A stretch of DNA of 64,000 nucleotides from Acidobacteriota bacterium (GCA_027459505.1 DAIDIE010000020.1:117495-181494), one strand, 5' to 3'; positions 7,821-17,623 are shown, numbered from the stretch's first letter. A program made the numbers and translations. The notes: generated by a model from the letters alone, not told the origin.

Positions 7821-9740
7821 ATGTCCACTACTGATTTCTGGAAGACAGCGGTTTCCCCTGGTCTGGGATCTCTCAACGAGCTATTGCTCTGGGCACGGCA
7901 GCGCGGCCAAGCCCCCGCCCTGGCTTGGAAAGAGCCCGGCTCCAAAGGGCCGTGGCAGACACTCTCGTGCGAGGCCTTCTACGAGCGCGTGCTCAGCCTG
8001 AGCGTTGGGCTGGAGGCGCACGGCCTCAAGCCGGGTGATCGCGTGGCCCTGCTTTCGGAAAACCGCCCGGAATGGCTGATCAGCGACTTTGCCTGTCTGG
8101 CGCTTGGCCTGATTGACGTTCCCATTTACGCCACACTTCCTGGGCAACAGATCGTCGATATCCTCGTTGATAGCGGCGCGAGCGCCGTGCTGCTCTCGAA
8201 TGGTCCCCAACTCGAAAAGTTGGCCCCGCTGCTGGCCTCCGTGCCTGGTCTGCGTTGGATGGCCACCTTCGACAAGCACGCTGAACAGCAGTGTGGCGGG
8301 CTCCCACTGCTTTATTGGGGTGATCTCCTCCAGCCAGCGTCGGACGAGCGGCGCAACGCCTTTGATTCACGCCTGCGGCAAACGCCCGGTGAGCAGGTTG
8401 CTACCCTGATCTACACCTCCGGCACGACCGGTTCTCCGCGTGGGGTGGTTTTGACCCACGCCAACCTGTGCTCGAACCTGAACGTCTCTTCCGCTTGTCT
8501 TCCTGGCGTCAGTGCGGCGCGGCGCCTGTCGTTTCTTCCCATGTCGCACATTGTCGAGCGTGCCCTAAGCTATGTGGACCTGGTGGGGGGCTTCACGACC
8601 TACTACGCCGAGAGCCTGGAAGAGGTGCCGCGCAATCTTGTCGAATCGCGTCCGACACTTCTGGCGGCGGTGCCGCGCCTCTATGAAAAAATGGCCGCCA
8701 AGGTCCAGAGCGACGCTGCTTGCAAGCCCTGGCTGGTGCGGAAGCTGTTCCAGTGGGCCCTGAACGTGGGGCAGGAACTGGCGCCGTACCGATTGGCGGG
8801 TTGGGACATGCACCGCGGGTACGTGCACACCCCGATTCAGCAACTCGATGGCACTGCGGCGCTGCGCCCCGTGCCTGGCGGCTGGCTGCGCCTTCGCGCA
8901 ACGGTAGCCGACCGGCTGGTCTACAGCAAGCTGCGCACAGCGCTCGGTGGCGAGGTGGCGTTGGCCATTGCCGGCGGTGCACCCCTGGGGCGCGAATTAA
9001 CTGAGTTTTTGTTGCGGCTTGGCCTGGTGGTGGATGAAGGTTACGGGCTTACCGAGACCGCGCCGCTGATCTCCATCAACCGTCCGGGAGCGCGCCGCCC
9101 GGGCTCCGTCGGCAAGCTCATTCCTGGCGTGAAGCTGCGCGTCGCAGATGATGGCGAACTCCTGGTGAGTGGTCCCGGCGTGTTTCGCGAGTACTGGGGC
9201 CGCCCGGAGGAGACTGCGGCGGCGCTGCGGGAAATCGGCGGAGAGAAATGGTTTGCCACCGGCGACATCGGCCACATGGACGGCGACGGCTTTATCTTCA
9301 TCACCGACCGCAAAAAAGACCTCATTAAAACCTCGGGCGGGAAGTTTATTGCCCCGCAACCCATCGAGGCCCGGCTCAAAGCCTCGCCGCTGGTGCATGA
9401 GGCGGTGGTGGTGGGTGATGGCCGCAAGTATGTCTCTGCTCTGTTGCAGCCCGAGGTGAATGCCTTGGCGGCGGCTTTGGGCCGCCCCATCTTGCCGGCA
9501 GAGGAATTGTGCGCTCTGCCCGAGGCCGCCCGCCTTTACGAGGAGTTGGTGGCAACGGTCAACAAGGACCTCGCCCGCTTTGAGACCGTCAAGCGCTTCC
9601 GCTTGCTGCATACTCCTTTCAGCATTGAAGGCGGGGACTTGACTCCTACAGCCAAAGTGCGCCGGCGCGCCGTCGAGCAAAAGTACCGTGATCTGATTGA
9701 TTCCATGTACGAGCCCGACGTGGTCGCCGAACGGCAGTAA
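7821..9740 (+). CDS. Long-chain acyl-CoA synthetase (AMP-forming)
   Basis: A 639-residue member of the ANL superfamily. Motifs are in order: the P-loop TLIYTSGTTGSPRGVVLTHA, LSFLPMSHIVERALSY, GYGLTETAPLISINRPG, ATGDIGHMDGDGFIFITDRK and DLIKTSGGKFIAPQPIE with the adenylation-site lysine. The length and the DRKKDLIKTSGGK motif place it in the FadD15/long-chain branch that activates fatty acids as acyl-AMP, then acyl-CoA, at the inner membrane. ATG 7821 (MSTTDFW) is preferred; ATG 7800 in the same frame is possible, and neither has a strong ribosome site. It follows the muramidase gene by 31 bases and may be transcribed with it, though there is no functional link. Confidence 0.93.
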   Translation: MSTTDFWKTAVSPGLGSLNELLLWARQRGQAPALAWKEPGSKGPWQTLSCEAFYERVLSLSVGLEAHGLKPGDRVALLSENRPEWLISDFACLALGLIDVPIYATLPGQQIVDILVDSGASAVLLSNGPQLEKLAPLLASVPGLRWMATFDKHAEQQCGGLPLLYWGDLLQPASDERRNAFDSRLRQTPGEQVATLIYTSGTTGSPRGVVLTHANLCSNLNVSSACLPGVSAARRLSFLPMSHIVERALSYVDLVGGFTTYYAESLEEVPRNLVESRPTLLAAVPRLYEKMAAKVQSDAACKPWLVRKLFQWALNVGQELAPYRLAGWDMHRGYVHTPIQQLDGTAALRPVPGGWLRLRATVADRLVYSKLRTALGGEVALAIAGGAPLGRELTEFLLRLGLVVDEGYGLTETAPLISINRPGARRPGSVGKLIPGVKLRVADDGELLVSGPGVFREYWGRPEETAAALREIGGEKWFATGDIGHMDGDGFIFITDRKKDLIKTSGGKFIAPQPIEARLKASPLVHEAVVVGDGRKYVSALLQPEVNALAAALGRPILPAEELCALPEAARLYEELVATVNKDLARFETVKRFRLLHTPFSIEGGDLTPTAKVRRRAVEQKYRDLIDSMYEPDVVAERQ

Positions 9741-9801
9741 GGCGCTTGAACCGGGATCAACGCCGCGGCGCTTTCGTCTCCCCTCGCCAGCTTCGGCGAA
9801 A

Positions 9802-9825
9802 CCATCTTTTACCGGTCGAAGATGG
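9802..9825 (+). other. Inverted repeat between the acyl-CoA ligase and recN
   Basis: CCATCTT (9802-9808) and AAGATGG (9819-9825) form a perfect 7-bp stem with a 10-base loop in the 158-base gap. It has no following T-run, so a terminator role is weak. Confidence 0.35.
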
Positions 9826-9898
9826 CGGCTGCGCCTCACCATGAACCCCCTCGACGAGCCCCATTCAACTGTGCTCTTATGGAGCTCACTCACTCGCT

Positions 9899-11689
9899 AT
9901 GCTTTGCAGTCTCCACATCGAGAGCTATGCGCTCATTGACCGGCTGGACCTGGCCTTCGGGCCGGGCTTGAACGTTCTCACCGGCGAGACCGGCTCGGGC
10001 AAATCCATTGTGGTGGATGCGCTGGGCTTAATGCTGGGTGAAAAGGCCGAGAGCGCGGTGGTGCGTCATGGCGAAGAGCGCGCCCTGGTGAGCGGCGTCT
10101 TCCGCATGAGCGGCGCCGCCCGCACCGGGTTGTTGGCCGCGTTGCAGGCCTTAGGTCTCAATGACGGAGATGAGGAAGGCAACAGCCAACGGGACCAGCA
10201 TGCCGCACTCGATGTCATCATCCGCCGCGAAATCAGCAGCAGTGGCCGCGGGCGCGTCTTCATCAACGATCAGCCTGCCACCGTAGCCGCCTTGAAGCGG
10301 CTCGCCCCTTGGCTGGGCGCGGTGCACTCGCAAAATGAAGCGCTGGTGGCCTTTGCTCCGGCGGCGCAATTGGAGCTGCTGGACGAGTTTGCCGGCCCCC
10401 ATCTCGCGGCGCATCTGAAACAAGTTGCCGATGCCTTTACCCGCTGGCGTAGTTGCGCCGGCCGGGTAGCGGAGTTGGAATCCGACGACCAGAAGAAGCT
10501 GCAGGAGGCTGACCTGTGGCGCTTTCAAAAAGAAGAGCTGGAGGCGGCGCAGCCGCGCCGCGGCGAAGATGCTGAGCTGGAACAGGAACGACAAACCCTC
10601 GCCAACGCCGAAAAGATCTGCGCCCAGGCCCAGTTGGCCTACAGCGCTCTCTATGACTCTCCCGAGGCGGCCATTGCCGCCCTGAAAAGCGCCAGCAAGG
10701 CGGTGCAGGAGCTGTCCCGCTGGGATAAGGACGCGCTTGAGCTCTTACCACGTCTGGAGGCGCTGCGCACTGAGGTCGACGACGTGGCCGCCAGCCTGCG
10801 CCCCTGGCTGGAAGGAATTGAGGTTTCTCCCGAGCGGCTGGCCTGGGTTGAGGAGCGTCTGGTCCTGCTGGATCGGCTGAAACGCAAATACGGCCCCGAC
10901 CTTGATGCCGTCTTGAAGTACCAGCAGGAGTTGGCCAATAAGCTGGACTCGGTGGAACGCTCCGAGTATTACCTGCAACAGGCCCGGGAAGAGCTGCGGC
11001 AGGCTTGCGACTTGTTTACCGCGGCGGCTTCCGGGCTAAGTTCCCAGCGTGCCGCGGCAGCTCAGAAGCTGGCCAAAGAGACCGCACGGGAGGCCAACGA
11101 CCTCGCCATGCGTGTGGAGTTGAAAGTCGCGCAGGAAAGTTTTCCCGATGATCCGGCGCACTGGAGCGAGACCGGATGGGATCGTGTAGTGTTCCTCGCC
11201 TCGACCAATCCTGGGGAACCGATGCAGCCGCTGCAGGCCATCGCCTCTGGCGGCGAACTGTCGCGCGTCCTGCTGGCTCTCCATGTCGTGATCCAGGCGG
11301 GCGCGCCCGGTGCGAACCCCGGCCGTAAAAAGAGCACCGACCGCAACTTCAACGAGAGGACGAAGGATGCGGACGCGGTCCGAACCCTGGTCTTCGACGA
11401 GGTCGACGCCGGCATTGGCGGCCGCGCGGCCGAAGCGGTTGGACGCAAGCTGCAGCAATTGAGCGCCGCCTACCAGGTGCTCTGCGTGACCCATTTGCCG
11501 CAGATCGCCACCTTCGGGCATCACCATCTGCGCGTGGAGAAGACACAGCAGAATGGGCGCTCGCTGACCCGCGTGCAGGCCCTGGACGGCGCCGCTCGCG
11601 TCGAAGAGATTGCGCGCATGCTGGCCGGCGATGCCGGCACGGAAATCTCCCGCAAACACGCTGAAGAACTGCTCCGCGCGCACGCCTGA
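9899..11689 (+). CDS. recN: DNA repair protein RecN
   Basis: A 596-residue SMC-like ATPase. It starts MLCSLHIESYALIDRLDLAF, the family N-terminus, with Walker A at GETGSGKS. Two long charged helical arms with a central break near residues 150-390 form the coiled coil, and the C-terminal head carries ASGGELSRVLLALHVV (signature) and VFDEVDAGIGGRAAEAVGRK (Walker B). RecN bridges DNA ends and supports RecA-dependent double-strand break repair. It is slightly longer than the usual 550-570 residues because of an insertion around 470-490 (PGANPGRKKSTDRNFNERTK) between the signature and Walker B. This position often has a variable loop. Confidence 0.97.
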   Translation: MLCSLHIESYALIDRLDLAFGPGLNVLTGETGSGKSIVVDALGLMLGEKAESAVVRHGEERALVSGVFRMSGAARTGLLAALQALGLNDGDEEGNSQRDQHAALDVIIRREISSSGRGRVFINDQPATVAALKRLAPWLGAVHSQNEALVAFAPAAQLELLDEFAGPHLAAHLKQVADAFTRWRSCAGRVAELESDDQKKLQEADLWRFQKEELEAAQPRRGEDAELEQERQTLANAEKICAQAQLAYSALYDSPEAAIAALKSASKAVQELSRWDKDALELLPRLEALRTEVDDVAASLRPWLEGIEVSPERLAWVEERLVLLDRLKRKYGPDLDAVLKYQQELANKLDSVERSEYYLQQAREELRQACDLFTAAASGLSSQRAAAAQKLAKETAREANDLAMRVELKVAQESFPDDPAHWSETGWDRVVFLASTNPGEPMQPLQAIASGGELSRVLLALHVVIQAGAPGANPGRKKSTDRNFNERTKDADAVRTLVFDEVDAGIGGRAAEAVGRKLQQLSAAYQVLCVTHLPQIATFGHHHLRVEKTQQNGRSLTRVQALDGAARVEEIARMLAGDAGTEISRKHAEELLRAHA

Positions 11690-11710
11690 GAGGCTCACGG
11701 CTCGCCCCCC

Positions 11711-11727
11711 CCTCAGCTATACTGAGG
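11711..11727 (+). promoter_or_regulatory. Palindrome-embedded -10 box upstream of miaB
   Basis: TATACT at 11718-11723 resembles a -10 hexamer and lies inside the perfect inverted repeat CCTCAG-CTATA-CTGAGG. Transcription starting near 11730 would give a leader of about 30 bases to miaB. No clear -35 is present; a poly-C run lies upstream. Confidence 0.4.
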
Positions 11728-11758
11728 GTCAGGGCTGTGCCTCCCCCACCGTTTTCTC

Positions 11759-13180
11759 ATGAATAATGCGAAGAAGTTTTGGATTGAGACGTTTGGCTGC
11801 CAGATGAATGTGCACGACTCCGAAAAGGTTTCCGGCACGCTGATGGCCCATGGTTACGCCCCGGTGGCCACCATGGAAGAGGCCGACCTGATCCTGTTTA
11901 ACACCTGCAGCATTCGCGACAAGGCGGCGCAAAAGGTATTTGGCCGCCTCTCCCAGTTCAAAGCGTTGCAGGAGCAAGGGAAAAAGTTTGGCGTGCTGGG
12001 CTGTGTGGCGCAACAGGAGGGCGAGGCGATCTTCAAGCGCGCTCCCCATGTGAGCCTGGTGGTTGGTTCGGCCAGCTACACCCGTCTTCCTGACCTGATC
12101 GCCCAACTCGATGCCGGCGAGAAGCGCGTTACCGGTCTGGGCGAGGCCTCCGATGAAGCCTTCGAGACCGACTTCACCCGCCGCGACAATCCCCACCGGG
12201 CCTACCTGACGATCATTGAGGGCTGCGACAAGCACTGCGCTTACTGTGTTGTCCCGTTTACCCGTGGGAAAGAGCGCAGCCGGACCAGCGCCAGCGTTCT
12301 GGAAGAGGCGCGCCGCATCGCCGAAAGTGGTTGTACCGAGATCCAGTTGCTGGGGCAAAACGTGAACTCCTACCGCGATCCCTCGCCTGCCGGCTGGAGT
12401 TTTGCCGAATTGCTCGCCCGTGTCGCAGAGGTTCCCGGGCTGCGGCGCGTGCGCTACACTACCTCGCATCCGCGCGACTTCCACCCGGAAATTGTGCAGG
12501 TCATGGGCGAGAACCCTGTCCTCTGCGACCATGTCCACCTGCCGGTGCAGTCGGGTTCCACTGACGTGCTGCGCATGATGCGCCGCGATTACACGCGGGA
12601 GAAATATCTGGAGCGCATCGCCACGATTCGCGCCTGCCCTCGTCCCCTGGCGGTGACCACCGACCTGATTGTCGGCTTCCCGGGCGAGAGCGACGCGGAT
12701 TTTGAGCGGACCATTGACCTCATCAACGAGGTTCATTACACCGGCGCCTTCAGCTTCAAGTACTCGCCTCGCCCCAACACGGAGTCTTTGACCTGGGGCG
12801 ATTCCATACCCGAAGAGGTCAAGGCGCAGCGCCTGGCGATTCTGCAGCAGCGGCAGCAGGATATCCAGTGGCACGACAATCAGCGCTACATCGGCCGCAC
12901 CTTGGAAGTGATGATTGAGGGTTATAACCCCCGTCATGAGCAGTGGGTGGCGCGCTGCAGTACCAATCGGATCGTCAATTTCACCAGTTCCGGCCTGCGC
13001 CTGGCCGGCTCAACACAGCGCAATGGATTGCCCGTCTTCTCCCAACCCATGCAGGTGGGCGAGTACGTGCATGTGCGCATCACAAAAGCCGGGGGGAACA
13101 GTTTCGTGGGCGAGCACGTTGCCGCACCCGGGCCGGGAACTCCGCTGGCGGGTCCGGCACTACCGGGCGTGATCGTCTAG
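11759..13180 (+). CDS. miaB: tRNA-2-methylthio-N6-dimethylallyladenosine synthase MiaB
   Basis: A 473-residue methylthiotransferase. The N-terminal UPF0004 domain supplies the auxiliary cluster cysteines (FGCQMNVHDSEK, FNTCSIRDKA, LGCVAQQEGE). The radical-SAM core carries the C-x3-C-x2-C motif in GCDKHCAYCVVPFTRGKE. Downstream signatures are LLGQNVNSYRDPS, CDHVHLPVQSGSTDVLRMM and TTDLIVGFPGESDADF, and a TRAM RNA-binding domain lies at about residues 375-445. MiaB adds the 2-methylthio group to i6A37 of tRNAs reading UNN codons. The QMNVHDSE and LGQNVNSY motifs favour MiaB over RimO or MtaB. No intact miaA is in the window. Confidence 0.96.
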   Translation: MNNAKKFWIETFGCQMNVHDSEKVSGTLMAHGYAPVATMEEADLILFNTCSIRDKAAQKVFGRLSQFKALQEQGKKFGVLGCVAQQEGEAIFKRAPHVSLVVGSASYTRLPDLIAQLDAGEKRVTGLGEASDEAFETDFTRRDNPHRAYLTIIEGCDKHCAYCVVPFTRGKERSRTSASVLEEARRIAESGCTEIQLLGQNVNSYRDPSPAGWSFAELLARVAEVPGLRRVRYTTSHPRDFHPEIVQVMGENPVLCDHVHLPVQSGSTDVLRMMRRDYTREKYLERIATIRACPRPLAVTTDLIVGFPGESDADFERTIDLINEVHYTGAFSFKYSPRPNTESLTWGDSIPEEVKAQRLAILQQRQQDIQWHDNQRYIGRTLEVMIEGYNPRHEQWVARCSTNRIVNFTSSGLRLAGSTQRNGLPVFSQPMQVGEYVHVRITKAGGNSFVGEHVAAPGPGTPLAGPALPGVIV

Positions 13181-13308
13181 GAATGGTCGTCCAGGAATGG
13201 TTGAGTGAGATTTTAGGAGTCGTTTAGGGGAGTGATCGGGGTTCAACGGGCAGAGCTCCAAGCGGGATGACCATCCTGCGCGCGGGCTGTGCCGACGGCA
13301 GAGGAATT

Positions 13309-13794
13309 ATGCAAGTCGAGATGAAGATACGGGGCCTCATGATGGACGCCTCCACCAATACTCCCATCGTGATCCTGCGCGACCTGCAGGGCAATAGCGT
13401 CCTGCCTATCTGGGTCGGCATCTACGAGGCCAACGCAATTGCGCTGGAGATTGAGAAGGTGGCCACGCCCCGGCCCATGACCCACGACTTGCTCAAGAAC
13501 GTTCTGCTGGGCTTTGACGCGGTGGTCACGAAAGTGGTAGTCAATGAACTCCGTGATGACACCTTCTACGCCGTCATCTGGTTGGAACGCAACGGCGAGG
13601 CTGTCTCCATCGATGCTCGTCCCAGTGATGCGCTGGCGCTGGCGCTCCGCATGGACTGCCCGATCTTCGTTGAAGACGACGTGCTGAAGAGCTCCAAAGT
13701 GGCTGCCGCCGCCGCCGATCCCAGCTCCAGTGAAGAACTGCGCCGCTGGCTGGAGGGTTTGGGTGACGAGGAGACCGGCCGTTACAAGATGTAA
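13309..13794 (+). CDS. Bifunctional nuclease family protein (DUF151)
   Basis: A 161-residue DUF151 protein. The start at 13309 has GAGGA just upstream and gives MQVEMKIRGLMMDASTNTPI, matching the family; the open frame from 13267 has no such support. Family motifs are VILRDLQGNSVLPIWVGIYEANAIAL, RPMTHDLLKNVL and SIDARPSDALALALRMDCPIFV. The plant founder has DNase and RNase activity in vitro, but most bacterial members have no established role. An acidic, flexible tail (about 130-161) is poorly conserved. It begins an apparent operon with the 105-residue protein (12 bases downstream) and the glycerate kinase. Confidence 0.92.
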   Translation: MQVEMKIRGLMMDASTNTPIVILRDLQGNSVLPIWVGIYEANAIALEIEKVATPRPMTHDLLKNVLLGFDAVVTKVVVNELRDDTFYAVIWLERNGEAVSIDARPSDALALALRMDCPIFVEDDVLKSSKVAAAAADPSSSEELRRWLEGLGDEETGRYKM

Positions 13795-13806
13795 GAACCG
13801 ACCCGG

Positions 13807-14124
13807 ATGCCCCTGGAAGACCAGTTTCGCAACCTGATTGCCGCCGGTTTTGAGCCGCGTGCCATGGATCGCTATCCCGGCTACCTGGTCGTCGTCAAAA
13901 ACGGATTCGTTGCCCTGCTCAAAGCTGACGAAAATGGCCTGGCATTGTTCAGCTCTCCAGGGCGGCTGGTCAACAACCAGATCGGACTGCTCATCGAGAG
14001 TGGCGGTCGCAAGGTTTTTCAGGCCAAGGAAAACAGCGAAGAAGCCACCCCGGAGCTGTTGTTTCAATTTGCCCTGTTTCAGGATGAACTTCACGAAGCC
14101 CTGATGGCTGGCTCCAGGATTTAG
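13807..14124 (+). CDS. Small hypothetical protein downstream of DUF151
   Basis: A 105-residue protein that I do not recognise. It is soluble-looking, without signal peptide or membrane segment, and has an alternating beta-strand pattern in its first two thirds (YLVVVKNGFVALLKA, LALFSSPGRLV, QIGLLIESGGRKVFQ) followed by a C-terminal helix (ATPELLFQFALFQDELHEAL). It starts 12 bases after the DUF151 stop and is probably co-transcribed with it. The low-complexity-free sequence, good codon context and fixed position between two real genes argue that it is a true gene. Function unknown. Confidence 0.75.
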   Translation: MPLEDQFRNLIAAGFEPRAMDRYPGYLVVVKNGFVALLKADENGLALFSSPGRLVNNQIGLLIESGGRKVFQAKENSEEATPELLFQFALFQDELHEALMAGSRI

Positions 14125-14174
14125 CGTCCAGATCATCCGCCAGGGAAGAGCTTGGAGAAGTTCTCGCTACCACC

Positions 14175-15521
14175 ATGGAAAACCAGAGTTCGCCAGTGCC
14201 CCTCATCGCGCAAAAGCGCTCCCTCTTGCGCCGTTGCTTTGAGGCGACACTGGCCACACTCTCTCCCGCCCAACTGCTGCGCCAACATCTCCTCATGCGC
14301 GATGGCACGCTGTGGGTGAATCGTCTGGGGCGCGCCTTCACGCCCAACGAGAGCCGGGTGCTGGTGAGTATTGGTAAAGCCGCTTGGCCTCTTACCAATG
14401 CATGCCTTCATATCGCCGAGGGAGATGGCCACCGCGTATTTGAGCAGATTGTCGTCTGTGGTCCCGAACCTCCAGGAGGCGAGCCCCACGATCTGCGCCT
14501 GCGCTCGTTCGCCGGAGGCCATCCCACGCCGGACGCGATCAGTTTTCGCGCTGGCCGAGGCCTGCTGCAAATTCTGGAACGGCTGCGGCCCCCGGCCAGT
14601 GTCTTGTTTCTGATCTCCGGCGGGGGCTCGGCCATGCTGGAATCGCCACTGGATGGCTTACTCTCCGAACAGGCAATGATCGAAACCCATCACGCACTGG
14701 TGCGCGGTGGCCTCCCCATCCAGGAAATGAACGTCATTCGCAAGCACCTTTCCGCGGTGAAAGGCGGACGCTTGCTGCAGGCTCTTTATCCCGGTGTCAC
14801 TTCCACCTCGCTGATTCTCTCCGACGTGCCGGAGGGCGATTGGGACTGCGTCTCCTCCGGCCCTACCACCCCAGACCGCTCGACTGTGGATGATTGCTAT
14901 CGCATTGTGCGGGAACGGCGGCTGGAACTGGCTCCGCAGGCCATGGGTCTAATCGAAGATCGCGCGCTGCCGGAGACCCCCAAACCCGGCAACCCTATTT
15001 TTGCCCGTGCCGCCTATCAGGTGCTCGCTGATAACGCGCGCGCCTGCGATATCTTGAGCCAGCAGTTGCGTCAGGCGGGGTTTCAGGTGGTCGTGGACCA
15101 CACCGCTGACGAGTGGGAGGAGCGGCGGGCCGCTTCATATTTGCTGCGCCGCATTCGCGCGCTGAAACACGATCACGAGCCCAGCGCCCTGGTGGCCGGC
15201 GGAGAAGTGCTGGTGCGCGTGCCCAAGGATGGCGCCGGTCAGGGCGGCCGCAATCAGGCCTTCGCCCTCGATTTGGCGATGCGCATCAGCGGCAGCGACC
15301 TGTGCGTTCTCAGCGCTGGTACCGACGGAGTGGACGGGAACTCGCCCGCCGCCGGCGCCATTGTGGACGGCGACACCGTCGACCGCGCCCTCGATTGGGG
15401 CATGGAGCCGCGCGATCATTTCGAGAGCTTCGACGCCTACCCGCTGCTGCAGGCCACCGGAGACACGATTGAGACCGGGCCCACGGGAACCAACTTGCGA
15501 GACCTGCGCGTCCTCTTGTAA
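14175..15521 (+). CDS. Glycerate 2-kinase (DUF4147/MOFRL family)
   Basis: A 448-residue protein with the two domains of the GckA/TtuD-type glycerate kinases. The N-terminal DUF4147 domain contains VSIGKAAWPLTNACLHIAEG, FAGGHPTPDAIS, FLISGGGSAMLESPLDGL and MNVIRKHLSAVKGGRLLQ. The C-terminal MOFRL domain contains GQGGRNQAFALDLAMRI, LSAGTDGVDGNSPAAGAIVD and GPTGTNLRDLRVLL. It phosphorylates D-glycerate to 2-phosphoglycerate, feeding glycolysis from tartrate, glyoxylate or serine routes. It follows the 105-residue gene by 50 bases. Most of the catalytic motifs appear intact. Confidence 0.94.
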   Translation: MENQSSPVPLIAQKRSLLRRCFEATLATLSPAQLLRQHLLMRDGTLWVNRLGRAFTPNESRVLVSIGKAAWPLTNACLHIAEGDGHRVFEQIVVCGPEPPGGEPHDLRLRSFAGGHPTPDAISFRAGRGLLQILERLRPPASVLFLISGGGSAMLESPLDGLLSEQAMIETHHALVRGGLPIQEMNVIRKHLSAVKGGRLLQALYPGVTSTSLILSDVPEGDWDCVSSGPTTPDRSTVDDCYRIVRERRLELAPQAMGLIEDRALPETPKPGNPIFARAAYQVLADNARACDILSQQLRQAGFQVVVDHTADEWEERRAASYLLRRIRALKHDHEPSALVAGGEVLVRVPKDGAGQGGRNQAFALDLAMRISGSDLCVLSAGTDGVDGNSPAAGAIVDGDTVDRALDWGMEPRDHFESFDAYPLLQATGDTIETGPTGTNLRDLRVLL

Positions 15522-15529
15522 GGCCACCG

Positions 15530-17425
15530 TCAGTTGTCCTTTTCCTCCAGTCGCCGTTGCCGCAACCGCATGACCCGCATGGGAAGCGCTCGCCATTCGC
15601 CGCCTAGAAATCGAACGTGCCGGCCGTCGCGGTATTCCAGCGAGCGCGCCACATCGCACTCTCGCGCCGCCTGCGCGTAATCGTGCTCGTTGTAGATTTC
15701 AAAGAACGTGAGCAGTCCTCCGTGTGGCGTTAATAGTTGGCTTCCACCCCTCCACAAAAGCGAGTGCAGCGCATTCCCCGTGCCCCCGGCGCTGTCCAGC
15801 CGGTTCGAGTTCAATAGCAGGCTGGCCTCCATAAGGGGCAGCGTGAACGAGCCCATGTAGCAGACGGGCAAATGCTCCACGCCTGGCGCCCGCAAAGGGG
15901 CCGCGGAGGGCGGGTGTCCCGGTTGATAAGCAGCCGGTATATGCCCCACCGGATTCACCCGCGCGGCCCAATCAGCGGTTTCGAGCAGTTGTTGCCCAAG
16001 TGTGACTATCGTGTTCTGTCTTTCTCGAAGATAGTGCTGGCTCAGAGGCACGTTGCCGGAAAGATACATGGTGATGTTTGAGGAGGCCGGCACCGCGAAG
16101 TTGCCCCCCAGCGCGGCGCCGCAGGCTAGCAGCAGAGCCACGCTCTCGCGAGGTGTGTGACGCCAGACGATAAGCCGCTCCCATCCCGCCAAACCCGCCC
16201 AAAGCAGCGGCAGGAAGTAGAGCGACACGTGGCGCGCGTTATTGCCGTGCACCAGGAACCAGAACACGTACGCGGGCAGGCTCCAGCCGAGGAAAAGCGC
16301 CAGCCAGGCTGCAAACCAACTCGCCGGGCGCTCTCGCTTGATTTTCATACCCCACAACAGCAGCCCCAAAACGACCAGGAGGAAGGCGCCCAGTCCCGGC
16401 CCGAGTACGTCGGGAAGGAGTTGCTTTAACGCAAACGCAGGCGACATGGAATGCAAGCCGTGAAGCATGTAGCCGAAGATGTTGTGCCAGGCGCGGTGTT
16501 CGGCTCTTTCCGTACTGCGCTGCAGAAGCCAGACCCGCGCCGGGTAGAACGCAAGTGCCGCTACCGCCAACAGCGCCCCGGATTTAAAAAGATCGCCCCG
16601 CCGCATCGCGAGAAACTCGCGCACGCCCTCTCGCTTCCGCCAGAAGCCGGATGCCAACAGGGCGGGGAAGGCCAACAGCATCAGCAACCCGTCGTTGCGC
16701 AACAGCAGTGATAACCAGAAACACACCGCCGCGGCAACCAGCGACCCCGCCCGCATCCGTAGCTCGCCGCAGCCGCTCTCGCCGATGTGCCAGCTCCGCG
16801 CAAACAGTGCCAGTGACAGCAACAGCAATGCATTCGCCGCCCCCTGTGGGTGAGGCTCAATGCTGAGCCACCAGATTGAGGGGGAAAGCAAAAACAAAAT
16901 GGCGGCGGCGAGCGCCACCCGCGCAGAGGTCAGCCGGCGCGCCAGCGCCAGCGCCGCGCCGGCCAGGAGAAGTGAGAACGCGAAACTAAATTGATTCAGG
17001 AGCCATGGAAAGCGCGCCGGCGACGTGTGTGTCCACTGGACGAGATGCGCGGCCAACCAGTAGTAACCGGGCGAAAAAACCTGGTCGTAAATTTTGTGGG
17101 CCCTGGGTCCATAGCTCAGCCAGCGCCACAACCCGGTCATGAATAGACCGCAGTCCGGCTCGCCCATGCGATTGCCCAGCAGCGGCACACGTGTACTGGC
17201 GGTGATGGCCAGTACGGCAAGCAGACTCCAGCGAAACCCCGGGCCCTGCTGCTTTACGGCTGTCGCTGCGGCAGGCTCCTGGGCATCTGCCAACCGCTGC
17301 GGCGCGGCGAGCTCAGATGCCGCCGCTGCCTCGTCCACCCGTAAAAAGGGAAGAGCATGGGGGAGCGGGGGCGCCGGTCCATCGGGCACACCAAGGCCGC
17401 CACTGTCAAAGGAACTCTCTGCCAT
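15530..17425 (-). CDS. Multi-span membrane protein, GT-C (ArnT/PMT-like) glycosyltransferase candidate
   Basis: A protein of 631 residues from the ATG at 17425 (MAESSFDSGG); the frame extends 19 codons further. A disordered, proline- and alanine-rich N-terminus of about 75 residues precedes around ten hydrophobic segments between roughly 80 and 460, and a hydrophilic domain of about 170 residues at the end. After the first segment, the loop with MGEPDCGLFMTGLWRWL matches the acidic first periplasmic loop of GT-C enzymes, which use polyprenyl-phosphate sugars. The substrate cannot be read from sequence. The gene is convergent with the glycerate kinase and divergent from phhA with a 198-base gap. 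Confidence 0.7.
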   Translation of the reverse strand: MAESSFDSGGLGVPDGPAPPLPHALPFLRVDEAAAASELAAPQRLADAQEPAAATAVKQQGPGFRWSLLAVLAITASTRVPLLGNRMGEPDCGLFMTGLWRWLSYGPRAHKIYDQVFSPGYYWLAAHLVQWTHTSPARFPWLLNQFSFAFSLLLAGAALALARRLTSARVALAAAILFLLSPSIWWLSIEPHPQGAANALLLLSLALFARSWHIGESGCGELRMRAGSLVAAAVCFWLSLLLRNDGLLMLLAFPALLASGFWRKREGVREFLAMRRGDLFKSGALLAVAALAFYPARVWLLQRSTERAEHRAWHNIFGYMLHGLHSMSPAFALKQLLPDVLGPGLGAFLLVVLGLLLWGMKIKRERPASWFAAWLALFLGWSLPAYVFWFLVHGNNARHVSLYFLPLLWAGLAGWERLIVWRHTPRESVALLLACGAALGGNFAVPASSNITMYLSGNVPLSQHYLRERQNTIVTLGQQLLETADWAARVNPVGHIPAAYQPGHPPSAAPLRAPGVEHLPVCYMGSFTLPLMEASLLLNSNRLDSAGGTGNALHSLLWRGGSQLLTPHGGLLTFFEIYNEHDYAQAARECDVARSLEYRDGRHVRFLGGEWRALPMRVMRLRQRRLEEKDN

Positions 17426-17623
17426 AAACAATTCGTGTGCGGATGGAGTGGTTAGCTCGCCAGCAGGGATTCGGGCCAGCACAGAGGAGGTTTGTTGGCC
17501 ATTCGCAACGCCGCCGGAATGGGACCAATGCCGGAGCTCTGACCGCCCGGTCAGACGCTCCTTTGGTGGGGGCGCTAAGATGAGCCAAGACGCGCGATCA
17601 TCCTCTGCCCTGGAGGCGCTGCC

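Noticed and set aside
5678..7945. Very long minus-strand open frame (755 codons) opposite the amidase-muramidase gene
   Set aside because: It is the reverse-frame shadow of a well-supported gene. Its translation shows no family motifs and has the arginine-, histidine- and glycine-rich composition of GC-rich antisense frames.
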